The notes: a model not told the origin generated them from the letters alone. A DNA stretch of 29,752 nucleotides from an uncultured Desulfuromonadales bacterium (GCA_945787295.1 CALZHQ010000059.1:1-29752); one strand, 5' to 3'; counted from the first letter of the stretch, positions 7,748-16,779 are shown. Translations and numbers: made by a program.

Positions 7748-8006
7748 TATCCTGTTCCGCCTGCTGCTCTTCCCGTTTCTGTCGCCTCAGTTCCCGGGCC
7801 GTAAGAATATAAACATTACGGAAGCCGGCAATGACACCAATCACCAGAAAAACCAGCGTGAACCAGGGACGCGTATCAAGCCACTGATCCAGGTAATACC
7901 CCATGGCCAGGCCGATAAACGTGGCCGCCACCATGGCGATTCCGACGCCTGACAGAAAACCGATCGATTTGAATAATTCGCGTCTATTTTCTTTGTTATC
8001 AGTCAT
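7731..8006 (-). CDS. atpZ: AtpZ/AtpI-type F0F1 assembly protein
   Basis: The product has 91 residues from the ATG at 8006, with two helices (about 15-38 and 46-66), a G-Y-Y-L-D-x-W-L-D loop and a highly charged C-terminal tail, as in the AtpZ family (annotated as putative F0F1 ATPase subunit, Ca2+/Mg2+ transporter). AtpZ works with AtpI in ATP synthase assembly. The frame extends to a GTG at 8030, but ATG 8006 matches the usual charged N-terminus. It has no clear ribosome site of its own; its ATG overlaps the TGA of an upstream 19-codon ORF (ATGA), implying translational coupling. Confidence 0.75.
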   Translation of the reverse strand: MTDNKENRRELFKSIGFLSGVGIAMVAATFIGLAMGYYLDQWLDTRPWFTLVFLVIGVIAGFRNVYILTARELRRQKREEQQAEQDSDPEG

Positions 8007-8062
8007 CGACAATCTGTATACAGCATACACTGCTGCGGTAAAAAGCGGACTTTAAATACCAT
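8003..8062 (-). CDS. Candidate 19-residue leader peptide upstream of atpZ
   Basis: On minus, AGGAGGG (8067-8073) stands 4 bases before an ATG at 8062 that opens a 19-codon frame (MVFKVRFLPQQC and 7 more residues) ending in a TGA that overlaps the atpZ ATG as ATGA. This is the best ribosome site in the atpZ leader, while atpZ lacks one. The peptide has no recognisable domain and probably serves to load ribosomes onto atpZ, or is a regulatory leader. Its ribosome site and ATG lie in the loop of a hairpin (8043-8087). The geometry is visible directly; expression is inferred. Confidence 0.45.
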   Translation of the reverse strand: MVFKVRFLPQQCMLYTDCR

Positions 8063-8087
8063 GCCACCCTCCTGAAGTCAACCGCTT
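8040..8087 (-). promoter_or_regulatory. Hairpin between hemL and atpZ, possible attenuator
   Basis: On minus, AAGCGG (8082-8087) pairs with CCGCTT (8043-8048). After a 3-nt bulge, ACTT (8075-8078) pairs with AAGT (8049-8052), enclosing a 22-nt loop. Five T (8040-8044) overlap and follow the stem. The loop contains the ribosome site and ATG of the leader ORF. It may be a weak hemL terminator or an attenuator controlling entry into the atp genes. Confidence 0.4.
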
Positions 8088-8133
8088 AATAACGGCATTT
8101 GCTCAGGGTTAGGGCCGCTTCACGAGAATTCTG

Positions 8134-9417
8134 CTAAAGCGCCGCGAACGACTTTTGCGCTGCCTCAATCGTCTTATCAAGGTCTTCGGTCGAATGGGCG
8201 ACACTCATAAAGCCGGCTTCAAATTGTGACGGCGCCAGGTTGATCCCGTTATCGAGCATGTTGCGGAAGAACTTGCCGAAGGTTTCGGTATCGCTGTTCA
8301 GGGCATCGGCAAAAGAGTTGACCGGGCCCTGCTGGAAGTAAGTGCAGAACATCCCGCCGACCCGTTGCCAACAGGTGGCCAACGAGCTGTTACCGGCGAC
8401 TTGCAGCAAGCCTTTTTCCAGATAAGCGCTCTTCTCCTCGACCTGCTGGTAAAAACCCTCTTCCTTGAGCAGGCTCAAAGTCGCGATCCCGGCACTCATT
8501 GCCAGCGGATTCCCGGACAGGGTCCCGGCCTGATAGACCCCGCCATCAGGGGAAAGGCTGGCCATGATTTCCTTCTTGCCGCCGAAAGCACCAACCGGCA
8601 GACCACCGCCGATGATCTTGCCGAGGCAGACCAGGTCACCACGCACATTGAACCGCTCCTGGGCTCCACCGTAAGCGACCCGGAAACCGGTCATCACCTC
8701 GTCGATAATCAGCACGATCCCTTCAGCCGTGCAGAGTTCACGCAGCCCTTCCAGGAAGCCGGGCGCCGGGGGTACGCAGCCCATGTTGCCGGCGATCGGC
8801 TCAAGGATGATACAGGCGATCTCTTTATCGTTGGCGGCAACCATCTGCTTGACGTCGTCCAGATCGTTGTAAGTCGAAGTCAGGGTGTATTTGGCAAAGT
8901 CCGCCGGGACACCGGGCGAAGTCGGCACCCCGAAGGTCGCTAGGCCACTGCCCGCCTTAACCAGCAGTGAGTCAGCATGACCATGGTAGCAACCGTCAAA
9001 CTTGAGGATTTTGTCGCGACCGGTATAGCCGCGTGCCAGACGAATGGCGCTCATGGTCGCTTCGGTGCCGGAAGAGACCATCCGCACCATTTCGATATTC
9101 GGATAGGCCTCGCAGACCAGCTCGGCCAGTTCAGTTTCGCGCGCGGTCGGCGCCCCGAAGGAAGCACCACTTGCCGCGGTCTGCTGAATCGCCTCAACCA
9201 CCTTCGGGTGACAGTGACCGAGAATCATCGGCCCCCAGGAGCCGACATAATCGATATATTCATTGCCGTCAGCATCAAAGATTTTGCTGCCGGATGCCTT
9301 TTCGATAAAGATCGGATTACAGCCGACCGACTTGAACGCACGGACCGGGCTGTTAACTCCGCCCGGGATGACATTTTTTGCCTGAGTGAACAACGCCTCT
9401 GAATTCTGGTGGTTCAT
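8134..9417 (-). CDS. hemL: Glutamate-1-semialdehyde 2,1-aminomutase
   Basis: This PLP-dependent enzyme converts glutamate-1-semialdehyde to 5-aminolevulinate in the C5 tetrapyrrole pathway. The 427-residue length is standard. Visible landmarks are the N-terminal [11 protein letters not shown] motif, the G116-T-E PLP-phosphate region, D239 in [10 protein letters not shown], and the Schiff-base lysine K267 in [19 protein letters not shown] precedes the ATG. It supplies haem to a genome rich in multihaem cytochromes, two of which lie nearby on the same strand. An imperfect palindrome (9466-9482) sits about 50 bp upstream. Confidence 0.97.
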   Translation of the reverse strand: MNHQNSEALFTQAKNVIPGGVNSPVRAFKSVGCNPIFIEKASGSKIFDADGNEYIDYVGSWGPMILGHCHPKVVEAIQQTAASGASFGAPTARETELAELVCEAYPNIEMVRMVSSGTEATMSAIRLARGYTGRDKILKFDGCYHGHADSLLVKAGSGLATFGVPTSPGVPADFAKYTLTSTYNDLDDVKQMVAANDKEIACIILEPIAGNMGCVPPAPGFLEGLRELCTAEGIVLIIDEVMTGFRVAYGGAQERFNVRGDLVCLGKIIGGGLPVGAFGGKKEIMASLSPDGGVYQAGTLSGNPLAMSAGIATLSLLKEEGFYQQVEEKSAYLEKGLLQVAGNSSLATCWQRVGGMFCTYFQQGPVNSFADALNSDTETFGKFFRNMLDNGINLAPSQFEAGFMSVAHSTEDLDKTIEAAQKSFAAL

Positions 9418-9465
9418 AACACCCCCTGGAGAGTATATCTATTAGGTTTCGGTTCTTTTCACAGA

Positions 9466-9482
9466 GTCCACACCGTGCGGAC
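9466..9482. promoter_or_regulatory. Imperfect 17-bp palindrome upstream of hemL
   Basis: GTCCACAC-C-GTGCGGAC has 8-base arms with one mismatch, centred about 57 bp upstream of the hemL ATG. The position fits an operator, but no -10/-35 pair here is convincing and the regulator is unknown. Confidence 0.35.
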
Positions 9483-9652
9483 AACTAAAAACGCCTCAGT
9501 AGCATAGCCGCCGACAACTGTCAAGAACAGCCCACCTCCGTCAACAAGTATAGGACTTGGAAATAAAACGTCTTTTCCATTGAAAATTTGTCGATTGGGC
9601 ATAAACTAGTAACATCCTTTGATATATTAATAATATGAGTGATCATTCGTGG

Positions 9653-9684
9653 AATTGAAATCAATTTGCTCACTGCTATTTAAT
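9653..9684 (+). promoter_or_regulatory. Candidate promoter for the DUF1302-DUF1329 unit with overlapping inverted repeat
   Basis: TTGAAA (9655-9660) and TTTAAT (9679-9684) are separated by 18 nt, each 5 of 6 to consensus. A perfect repeat AATTGA-AA-TCAATT (9653-9666) covers the -35, as an operator would. The leader would be about 175 nt. Confidence 0.4.
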
Positions 9685-9865
9685 ATCCACTTCAAAAACC
9701 ATACAACTTAAGTCGAAAACGGACATATTCCGCAAAATTCCTTTATCTGCATTCCGAAACAGACCGCAGGTGGGAATAAAATATTTATTGTCTCGGTGGA
9801 AAACCGGTAATCCTTATGGATGTTATCAATCTATTTGTTGTCAACCGCAAAACCAAGGAGGCCCA

Positions 9866-11851
9866 ATGAGTACCTATCAGACCAGTAAGAGATTCATGTG
9901 CAGGCCAGGAAAATTCTGGCTGCTGGCATCGGCCCTGACTGCTGTCCTGCTGTCGCCGGTGACAGCTTTGAGCTTCGAGTTTGAAGATGGAGACCTCTCC
10001 GGAAGCCTCGACTCCACCCTGTCCTACGGGATGACTTGGCGCGTTCAGGACCAAGACTCGGATCTTATCGGACTTGCTAACGGCGGGAAGGCATTTTCCG
10101 TCAACGGTGACGACGGTAACTTGAACTATGATAAAGGGGTCATTAGTAACGTTGCCAAGCTGACCAGTGAACTGGATCTGAAATACCACAATTTCGGTCT
10201 TTTTATTCGCGGCACCGCTTTCTATGATTTTGAAAATGAAGAAGGCGACCGTGAGCGTACAGAGCTCAGAGATGATGCCTTAGATCTCGTTGGCAGTGAC
10301 ATTGACCTTCTTGACGCCTATGTCTCCGGGGATTTCGACCTGGGAGAGGTTCCATTGCAGATCAGAGTTGGGGACCAGGTCGTCAGTTGGGGCGAGAGCA
10401 CTTTCATTCAGAACAGCATTAATGCCATCAACCCGGTAAATGTCAGTGCCATCCGCTTGCCGGGGGCCGAACTAAGAGAAGCCCTGGTTCCCGAAGGGAT
10501 GGTCTGGGCATCTGCCGGCACCACCGATAACACCACCATCGAAGCCTTCTATCTCTATGACTGGGAAGAGACGGTCATCGATCCGCCTGGCTCTTATTGG
10601 AGTACCAATGATTTTGCTGGCGAGGGTGGCGAAAAGGTCATGCTCGGCTTTGGCGCCGTATCTGATTTGGGCAATGCCGCTCCCCTAGACACATTGCTTG
10701 CCGTTCCCCGAGGAGAAACCAGAGAGGCCGACGACAGTGGTCAGTACGGCGTTGCGTTTCGGGTCTTTGCTCCGGGCTTAAATAATACGGAATTTGGTTT
10801 CTACTTCATAAACTATCATAGCCGCTTACCGTTGATCAGTGCCCGCACCGGATCTCTGTCAGGGGCGACTGGAACGGCATTGATTAGTAACTCTGCTCTG
10901 CCGATTGCAACGGCTGCCGGCACGCATCTATTCCTCAACCCGGGAGACATCCCCGGTGCCATTGCCGCAGGAACCACAGCAGCTCTGCCTGGGACACCAA
11001 GCACTGCAGCCACTGCCATTGCTGCTACGGCAGCAACTGGTGGAAATGTTGCCGAAGTGACTGAGGCCCTGGCAACTGACAACTATGCCAAAACGGCCCG
11101 CTACCTGGTTGAATATCCAGAAGATATTCAATTGTTTGGAGCCAGCTTTAACACCCAGATAGAAAGTACAGGAACTGCCCTGCAGGGGGAGGTTTCTTTC
11201 CGAAAAGACATGCCGCTCCAGGTCGATGACATAGAGCTTCTATTTGCCGCTCTCGGTCCAATTAGCCCTGGCCCTACTGGACTTGCCGAGAATAACCAGG
11301 TCGGTGACTACACTGGCCAATTTGAGACCGACATTCCAGGCTTTATCCTGAAGGATGTTACTCAAATCCAGATGACCGCTACCCAGTTATTCGGACCGAC
11401 CTTTGGCGCCAACCAATTTGTGCTGGCCGGCGAAGTCGGTGTCACCCATGTCCATGGCATGCCCGACAAGGACAAATTGAGACTAGATGCTCCGGGAACC
11501 TACGTCAGCGGCAATGCTCCTCTCGCCGCAGGCTTCTTTGAACCGGCAGAGGCGTTTGCCGATGCGACCTCCTGGGGATATCGGGTGGTCGGCAGACTTG
11601 ATTTCAATAATGTCATCGGTCCGGTCACGCTTTCGCCGCGGATCGCCTGGCAGCACGATGTCAATGGTAACAGTCCAGGTCCTGGAGGAAACTTTCTTGA
11701 AGGGCGCAAAGCGATCACCCTTGGGATTGGCGCCAATTATCTTGACCGCTGGACAGCCGATTTAAGCTATACCGATTTCTTCGGCGCCGGGCGTTACAAT
11801 CTCATCAATGACCGCGATATCGTTGCCGCCAACATTAAATATTCTTTCTAG
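9866..11851 (+). CDS. DUF1302 family outer-membrane-type protein
   Basis: From ATG 9866 (AAGGAGG at 9855-9861) the product has 661 residues, with a long basic N-region and a hydrophobic signal core (about residues 13-35). The mature protein alternates short amphipathic strands and ends in an aromatic residue (K-Y-S-F), the usual C-terminus of outer-membrane beta-barrels. The V-G-D-Q-V-V-S-W-G-E-S and N-A-I-N-P-V-N-V motifs identify DUF1302. An Ala/Thr/Gly-rich low-complexity stretch (about residues 330-420) interrupts the middle. The family's function is unsettled; it is almost always next to DUF1329, and in Pseudomonas the pair has been linked to fatty ester or alcohol use. It leads a four-gene module ending in an RND permease. 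Confidence 0.9.
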   Translation: MSTYQTSKRFMCRPGKFWLLASALTAVLLSPVTALSFEFEDGDLSGSLDSTLSYGMTWRVQDQDSDLIGLANGGKAFSVNGDDGNLNYDKGVISNVAKLTSELDLKYHNFGLFIRGTAFYDFENEEGDRERTELRDDALDLVGSDIDLLDAYVSGDFDLGEVPLQIRVGDQVVSWGESTFIQNSINAINPVNVSAIRLPGAELREALVPEGMVWASAGTTDNTTIEAFYLYDWEETVIDPPGSYWSTNDFAGEGGEKVMLGFGAVSDLGNAAPLDTLLAVPRGETREADDSGQYGVAFRVFAPGLNNTEFGFYFINYHSRLPLISARTGSLSGATGTALISNSALPIATAAGTHLFLNPGDIPGAIAAGTTAALPGTPSTAATAIAATAATGGNVAEVTEALATDNYAKTARYLVEYPEDIQLFGASFNTQIESTGTALQGEVSFRKDMPLQVDDIELLFAALGPISPGPTGLAENNQVGDYTGQFETDIPGFILKDVTQIQMTATQLFGPTFGANQFVLAGEVGVTHVHGMPDKDKLRLDAPGTYVSGNAPLAAGFFEPAEAFADATSWGYRVVGRLDFNNVIGPVTLSPRIAWQHDVNGNSPGPGGNFLEGRKAITLGIGANYLDRWTADLSYTDFFGAGRYNLINDRDIVAANIKYSF

Positions 11852-11869
11852 AAACAGGGGATCTTTATT

Positions 11870-13228
11870 ATGTTGAAAAATACATTTGTAATCTTCAGCG
11901 CCATTCTACTGCTGATTTGCAGCTCGACAAGTTGGGCGATTTTGTCTGCCGATGAAATTTCGCGGCTCGGAAAGGACCTTACCCCGGTCGGCGCAGAAAA
12001 GGCGGGCAACGCAGAAGGGACCATCCCGGCCTGGACCGGCGGCATTACCGAACCCCCGGCAGGCTACCAGAAAGGGGCTCACCATCTCGATCCTTTCGCC
12101 GCCGACCAGCCCAGCGTCACCATCACCGCGGAGAACATGGCTCAATACGCCGACAAGTTATCGGTCGGTCACCAGGCGATGCTGAAGACCTATCCGAGCT
12201 TCTCCATGAAAATTTACCCGACCCATCGCAGCGCGTCGTCCCCGCAATGGATCTATGAAGCCACCCGCAAGGTCGCTGCTACCGCGGAACTGGTCAACCA
12301 GGGCGACGGGGTTAAGGGCACCGTCAACGGCATCCCCTTCCCGATTCCCAAGACAGGGATCGAGGTGATCTGGAACCATCTGCTGCGCTTCCGGGGCGAA
12401 CTCGCCTCGCGCAAAATCGCCCAGGCCGCCCTGACCCGCGGCGGCGACTATACCCTGGTCAAGTTCGACGATGAATTCAGTCTGATCTACTCCCAGGAGG
12501 GGATGACCGAAGAGAAACTGAACAATAAGATTCTATTCTTCAAGCAGGTCGTTACTTCGCCACCCCGGTTGGCCGGCAACATCCTGCTGGTCCACGAAAC
12601 GCTGGATCAGATCAAGGAACCCCGGGCCGCCTGGGTTTACAATCCCGGCCAGAGACGGGTCAGAAGAGCGCCGAACGTCGCCTACGACAATCCGGGCACC
12701 GCGTCAGACGGCATCCGAACCAACGACCAGTTCGATATGTTCAACGGCGCTACGGATCGCTACAACTGGACGCTGGTGGGTAAAAAAGAGATCTATGTTC
12801 CCTACAATTCCTACAAACTGCACAGTGATTCGCTCAAATACGATAATATCCTGACACCGCTGCATCTCAACCCCGAGCACCTGCGCTACGAACTGCACCG
12901 GGTCTGGATCGTCGACGCGACCCTGAAAGAGGATGCGCGGCATCTTTACAAAAGGCGCACCTTCTATATCGATGAGGACAGCTGGCAGATCCTCGCGGTC
13001 GATATCTATGACAATCGGGATCAGCTGTGGCGGGTTTCGGAAGGGCACTCAATCAACTACTACGAGGTGCCGACCTTCTGGACGACCCTGGAGGTCCACA
13101 CCGACCTGCAATCCGGCCGCTATATCGCCATCGGCCTGGACAATGAAAGCAGCATGTACGATTTTGATATTCAGCGAACCGACAAGGATTACTCTCCGGG
13201 AGCATTACGCCGTGCCGGTCGTCGTTAA
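11870..13228 (+). CDS. DUF1329 family secreted protein, LolA-like fold
   Basis: This 452-residue protein has a clear signal peptide (about 1-23, cut near S-W-A). The mature N-terminus 'G-K-D-L-T-P-V-G-A-E' followed by 'G-T-I-P-A-W-T-G-G' and the later 'W-V-Y-N-P-G-Q-R-R-V-R-R-A-P' and 'D-Q-F-D-M-F-N-G-A-T-D-R-Y-N-W' segments are characteristic of DUF1329. Members are predicted periplasmic or outer-membrane-associated proteins with a LolA/LolB-like lipid-binding fold and no known enzyme activity. It starts 18 bp after the DUF1302 stop, so the two are cotranscribed. A terminator follows it, which may make this pair more abundant than the downstream Ycf48/RND pair. Confidence 0.9.
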   Translation: MLKNTFVIFSAILLLICSSTSWAILSADEISRLGKDLTPVGAEKAGNAEGTIPAWTGGITEPPAGYQKGAHHLDPFAADQPSVTITAENMAQYADKLSVGHQAMLKTYPSFSMKIYPTHRSASSPQWIYEATRKVAATAELVNQGDGVKGTVNGIPFPIPKTGIEVIWNHLLRFRGELASRKIAQAALTRGGDYTLVKFDDEFSLIYSQEGMTEEKLNNKILFFKQVVTSPPRLAGNILLVHETLDQIKEPRAAWVYNPGQRRVRRAPNVAYDNPGTASDGIRTNDQFDMFNGATDRYNWTLVGKKEIYVPYNSYKLHSDSLKYDNILTPLHLNPEHLRYELHRVWIVDATLKEDARHLYKRRTFYIDEDSWQILAVDIYDNRDQLWRVSEGHSINYYEVPTFWTTLEVHTDLQSGRYIAIGLDNESSMYDFDIQRTDKDYSPGALRRAGRR

Positions 13229-13254
13229 CATCACGGTTTGATACCATAATGCTG

Positions 13255-13286
13255 ACGGCCGGTTCGTGATCGGACCGGCCGTTTTT
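13255..13286 (+). terminator. Internal intrinsic terminator after DUF1329
   Basis: An 11-bp stem (13255-13265 with 13272-13282, one G-U) with a 6-nt loop is followed by TTTTT (13282-13286). The next gene starts 36 bases on with no promoter I can see, so this probably acts as a partial terminator. Confidence 0.8.
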
Positions 13287-13321
13287 GATCGCAAAAGACC
13301 ACTGCCACGCGAGAAAGAATC

Positions 13322-14302
13322 ATGATCCAGATAGCCTCTGAAATTTTCATTCGCCGTCTGCTCTGCAGCCTGATTTGTCTGGCCGGGCTGCTGCTCATGC
13401 CCGTTTCGCCTGCGGCTGGAGAAAGTTCGATTCACGTCAAAAATGCGATCCGTTCTTTGTTGCTTGATGCCCAGCGCATCGGACAATCCCTGGTCGCCGT
13501 TGGTGAATGGGGACATATCCTGCTCAGTGATGACAACGGTGTAAGCTGGGAGCAGGCGCAAGTCCCGACCAGGGCGACCCTGACCGGGGTCTATTTTGTT
13601 AATCGCCAACACGGCTGGGCCGTCGGCCACGACCAGGTCATCCTGCGCACACTGGATGGCGGCCGAAGTTGGCAACTGGTCTACCAGAATCCCGAGGCGG
13701 AAAGCCCACTGCTCGATGTCTTTTTTCTAAACCAACAACGCGGCTACGCTATCGGCGCATATGGTGAATTTCTAGAAACCGCTGATAGTGGCGAGTCCTG
13801 GCAGTATCGCCCCATCGGCGAGGACGACTGGCACCTGAACCAGATCAGCGCTGCCAATACCCAGCGGCTCTATATCGCTGCCGAATCCGGAACCCTCTAT
13901 CGATCCGACGATGCCGGGGAAACCTGGCTCAGCATCTCTCCGCCCTACGAGGGCTCCTTCTTCGGTTGTCTGCCACTCACAGCCGACCAGTTGTTGCTGT
14001 TCGGCCTGCGCGGTACCCTGCTTCGCTCGGAAGACGCCGGGGAAAGCTGGACGGAACTCGAAACCGGCACCGAAGCCAGCTTGACCAGCGGACTGCGGCT
14101 GGCAGACGGAAGCATTGTTATCGCCGGACTGGCCGGCACTCTGTTGATCAGCCAGGATGGGGGTCACCGCTTTGAGCTACATCAAGAAGCCGATCGCAAA
14201 GGATTCGCCGCCGTATTACAGGCAGCCGACGGAAGCATGGTTGGTGTCGGTGAGTTTGGTATCAAATCCCTTCCCGCCAGAATTTTTACTGCGCGACAGT
14301 AA
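13322..14302 (+). CDS. Ycf48/Hcf136-like secreted beta-propeller protein
   Basis: This 326-residue protein has a signal peptide (about 1-31, A-A-G-E) and then at least five repeats of the BNR/Ycf48 kind: a 'G-x-x-G-x-I/L-L-x-S/T-x-D-x-G-x-S/T-W' unit recurs about every 40 residues (for example D-D-N-G-V-S-W, L-D-G-G-R-S-W, A-D-S-G-E-S-W, D-D-A-G-E-T-W, E-D-A-G-E-S-W). Ycf48 assists photosystem II assembly in phototrophs. Here the fold is used for something else, most likely as a periplasmic partner of the RND permease that starts 15 bp downstream. The ribosome site is weak (GAGAAAG). The fold is certain; the role is inferred from its constant company with DUF1302, DUF1329 and RND genes. Confidence 0.85.
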   Translation: MIQIASEIFIRRLLCSLICLAGLLLMPVSPAAGESSIHVKNAIRSLLLDAQRIGQSLVAVGEWGHILLSDDNGVSWEQAQVPTRATLTGVYFVNRQHGWAVGHDQVILRTLDGGRSWQLVYQNPEAESPLLDVFFLNQQRGYAIGAYGEFLETADSGESWQYRPIGEDDWHLNQISAANTQRLYIAAESGTLYRSDDAGETWLSISPPYEGSFFGCLPLTADQLLLFGLRGTLLRSEDAGESWTELETGTEASLTSGLRLADGSIVIAGLAGTLLISQDGGHRFELHQEADRKGFAAVLQAADGSMVGVGEFGIKSLPARIFTARQ

Positions 14303-14317
14303 TCGGCAGGAGCTTGC

Positions 14318-16660
14318 ATGAAACTCGAGCCTATCATTTCGCGACTGGAAGAGCTGATCTTCAACAACCGTCGCCTGATCCTCATACTCTTTGCTCTGAT
14401 ATCGCTACCGATGGTCTACTCGGTCACCAATTTGCGAATTGATGCCGGTTTCAGCAAACATCTGCCACTCAAGCATGAGTACATGCAGACCTTTACCGAG
14501 CATCGCAAGGAATTCGGTGGAGCCAACCGGGTGCTGATCGCCCTGATGAGTAAACAGGGAGATATATTTACCCAGGAGTTCTTTAGCGCACTGGAAAGCG
14601 CCACGGATGACGTATTCTTTCTTCCCGGAATCGACCGGGCCCAGGTCAGCTCGTTGTTCACCCCCAATGTCCGCTTCACCGAAGTGGTTGAGGACGGCAT
14701 AGCTGGCGGGAATGTGATTCCCGCCGATTTCAAATCGGATGCTGCTGGTCTGGAACAGGTTCGCAAGAACATTCTCAAGGCAGGCATTCTCGGCCGGCTG
14801 GTGGCCAACGATTTCAGCGGCGCAATTATCAGTGCCCAGCTGCTGGAAATAGATCCAACCACCGGCGAAAAGCTCGACTTTATCAAGGTGTCCAGGCTGC
14901 TCGAAGAGAAAATTCGCGATAATTACCAGGATGAACTGATCGATGTGCACATCATCGGCTTCGCCAAGGTGATCGGCGACATCGCCGATGGTGCCCAGCG
15001 GGTGGTGCTGTTCTTCCTGATTGCCTTCGCTATCACCACGCTGCTGGTCTACCTTTACACCCGCTCGGTTGTCTGCACCCTGATTTCGATTTCCTGTTCA
15101 TTGATCGCGGTGATATGGCAGCTCGGCCTGCTGCCGCTGCTCGGCTACGGCATCGACCCGATGGGGCTGCTGGTCCCCTTTCTGATCTTCGCCATCGGCG
15201 TCAGTCATGCGGTCCAGATGATCACCGCAAATGCCGCAGAATTTCGCGCTGGGAAGAACTCTCTCGAGGCTGTCAAGGCGAGTTTTCGCCAATTGCTGAT
15301 TCCCGGCCTGATCGCCCTGGTTAGCGACACCATCGGCTTTATCACTATTCAGCTGATTGAGATTCGGGTCATCCAGGAGATGGCGGTTACCGCAAGCCTC
15401 GGCGTCGCTGCAATTATCCTCACCAACCTGATCCTTCTTCCGGTGTTGCTCTCCTACACCAAGCATGGTCGCCCCCTCCGTCATCGCGTGGACGATCAGG
15501 TTCAGCACCTCAAGCCAGTCTGGCGCTTCGGCGAGCTGGCCGCTGAACCGCGACCGGCAAAGATAATCATCGGCGTTTCGCTATTGCTGCTTATCTTCGG
15601 TCTCTGGAAGGGCGCAGATATCAAGATTGGCGACATGCATCCCGGTGTTCCTGAGTTACGTTCCGATTCCCGCTATAACCTCGACAGCGAAGTGATCACC
15701 AAACATTTCTCTATCGGTGTCGATATCATTTCGGTCATCGTCGAAACCGTCCCGGACGGTTGCATCGACTATGACATCATGCACGGTATCGATCGCTTCT
15801 CCTGGCATATGCAGAATGTCGACGGCGTCCAGTCAGTGATCAGCCTGCCAGGGATCGCCAAAATCATCAACGCGGGCTGGAACGAGGGGAGTTTGAAATG
15901 GCGGGCGCTGCCGCGCAACCAGTCGTCAATGGTTCAGGCGGTCAGTTATGTTCCGACCAGTAGCGGATTGCTGAACAAGGATTGCAGCGTCATGCCGCTG
16001 ATGATATTCACCAAAGACCACAAGGCTGAAACCATCGCCAATATCGTCTCCGAGGTGAAAAGCTACCGCCAGAAATACGGCAGTGAGCAATTGAGTTTTC
16101 GCTTGGCGACCGGCAATGTCGGGGTGATGGCGGCGACCAACGAGGAAGTCGAGGCCGCCCAGTTCCCGATCCTGCTTTACGTTTTCGGCGCGGTGTTTCT
16201 GCTCTGCCTCAACGAATTCCGCTCGATTCGCTCGGTTCTGTGCATTGTCCTGCCGCTGGGCCTGGTCTCGCTGCTCGCCTACGCACTGATGAGCATTCTT
16301 GAAATCGGCCTCAAAGTTTCAACCCTGCCGGTCGTTGCCCTCGGGGTCGGGGTCGGCGTCGACTACGGCATCTATATCTTCAGCCGTATGCAGAGCTACT
16401 TAAAACAGGGGCAAACCCTGCAGCAGGCGTACCTGCACACCTTGGCAATCACCGGCAACGGTGTGGTTTTCACCGGCGTAACCTTGGCAATCGGCGTGGC
16501 AACGTGGATCTTCTCACCGCTGAAATTCCAGGCTGACATGGGCATCCTGCTGACGTTCATGTTCCTGGTCAACATGCTCGGTGCGATCCTGTTACTGCCT
16601 GCGCTGGCCTGTCTGCTGCTGCCAAAAACTGAGGAAAAAACTGATCCCCAGCGTGTTTGA
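14318..16660 (+). CDS. RND/MMPL-superfamily permease
   Basis: This 780-residue inner-membrane transporter has the classic duplicated layout: one helix near 18-38, a periplasmic loop to about 225, a bundle of helices to about 385, a second helix (about 408-428), a second loop to about 620, then a final five-helix bundle. The last bundle holds the G-V-G-V-G-V-D-Y-G-I-Y motif with the Asp expected for proton coupling. It resembles MMPL/HpnN-type lipid exporters rather than AcrB, being about 250 residues shorter and without a drug-pump docking domain. The first loop begins with D-A-G-F-S-K-H-L-P, typical of RND genes found with DUF1302/DUF1329. The substrate is unknown; a hydrophobic or acyl compound is the natural guess given the adjacent beta-oxidation genes. 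Confidence 0.88.
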   Translation: MKLEPIISRLEELIFNNRRLILILFALISLPMVYSVTNLRIDAGFSKHLPLKHEYMQTFTEHRKEFGGANRVLIALMSKQGDIFTQEFFSALESATDDVFFLPGIDRAQVSSLFTPNVRFTEVVEDGIAGGNVIPADFKSDAAGLEQVRKNILKAGILGRLVANDFSGAIISAQLLEIDPTTGEKLDFIKVSRLLEEKIRDNYQDELIDVHIIGFAKVIGDIADGAQRVVLFFLIAFAITTLLVYLYTRSVVCTLISISCSLIAVIWQLGLLPLLGYGIDPMGLLVPFLIFAIGVSHAVQMITANAAEFRAGKNSLEAVKASFRQLLIPGLIALVSDTIGFITIQLIEIRVIQEMAVTASLGVAAIILTNLILLPVLLSYTKHGRPLRHRVDDQVQHLKPVWRFGELAAEPRPAKIIIGVSLLLLIFGLWKGADIKIGDMHPGVPELRSDSRYNLDSEVITKHFSIGVDIISVIVETVPDGCIDYDIMHGIDRFSWHMQNVDGVQSVISLPGIAKIINAGWNEGSLKWRALPRNQSSMVQAVSYVPTSSGLLNKDCSVMPLMIFTKDHKAETIANIVSEVKSYRQKYGSEQLSFRLATGNVGVMAATNEEVEAAQFPILLYVFGAVFLLCLNEFRSIRSVLCIVLPLGLVSLLAYALMSILEIGLKVSTLPVVALGVGVGVDYGIYIFSRMQSYLKQGQTLQQAYLHTLAITGNGVVFTGVTLAIGVATWIFSPLKFQADMGILLTFMFLVNMLGAILLLPALACLLLPKTEEKTDPQRV

Positions 16661-16695
16661 AACCGACGTCAGAGAGCGACATCGGCGGGTCACCT

Positions 16696-16779
16696 GAACC
16701 TGTCAGATAAACCAGCAATACCAACAGATAAGGAGTTGCTTCATAACAAACACTGAGCGTCCGAAACGATGACAGGTTC
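16696..16779. repeat. Perfect 10-bp inverted repeat flanking 64 bp
   Basis: GAACCTGTCA (16696-16705) and TGACAGGTTC (16770-16779) are perfect inverse copies. They lie between the RND gene and fadN. They could be a long-range hairpin at the end of the RND transcript or the ends of a decayed miniature element; no target-site duplication or transposase is visible. Confidence 0.4.

Larger units (their letters stand above)
9418..9865. other. 448-bp divergent intergenic region between hemL and the DUF1302 gene
   Basis: I see no gene here. The DUF1302 frame extends to 9770 without a ribosome site, so that stretch is probably untranslated. It contains a palindrome near hemL (9466-9482), a candidate plus-strand promoter (9653-9684), a CGGA-N5-TCCG repeat (9720-9732) in the predicted DUF1302 leader, and a markedly AT-rich core (9550-9700). 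Confidence 0.6.

Noticed and set aside
9770..9865. 32-codon N-terminal extension of the DUF1302 gene
   Set aside because: The signal peptide and a strong ribosome site both point to ATG 9866.
9418..9865. Sigma54 promoter in the hemL-DUF1302 gap
   Set aside because: No GG-N10-GC pair with the right flanks was seen.
16663..16685. Intrinsic terminator directly after the RND gene
   Set aside because: An 8-bp arm pair exists but has a mismatch and no T-run.
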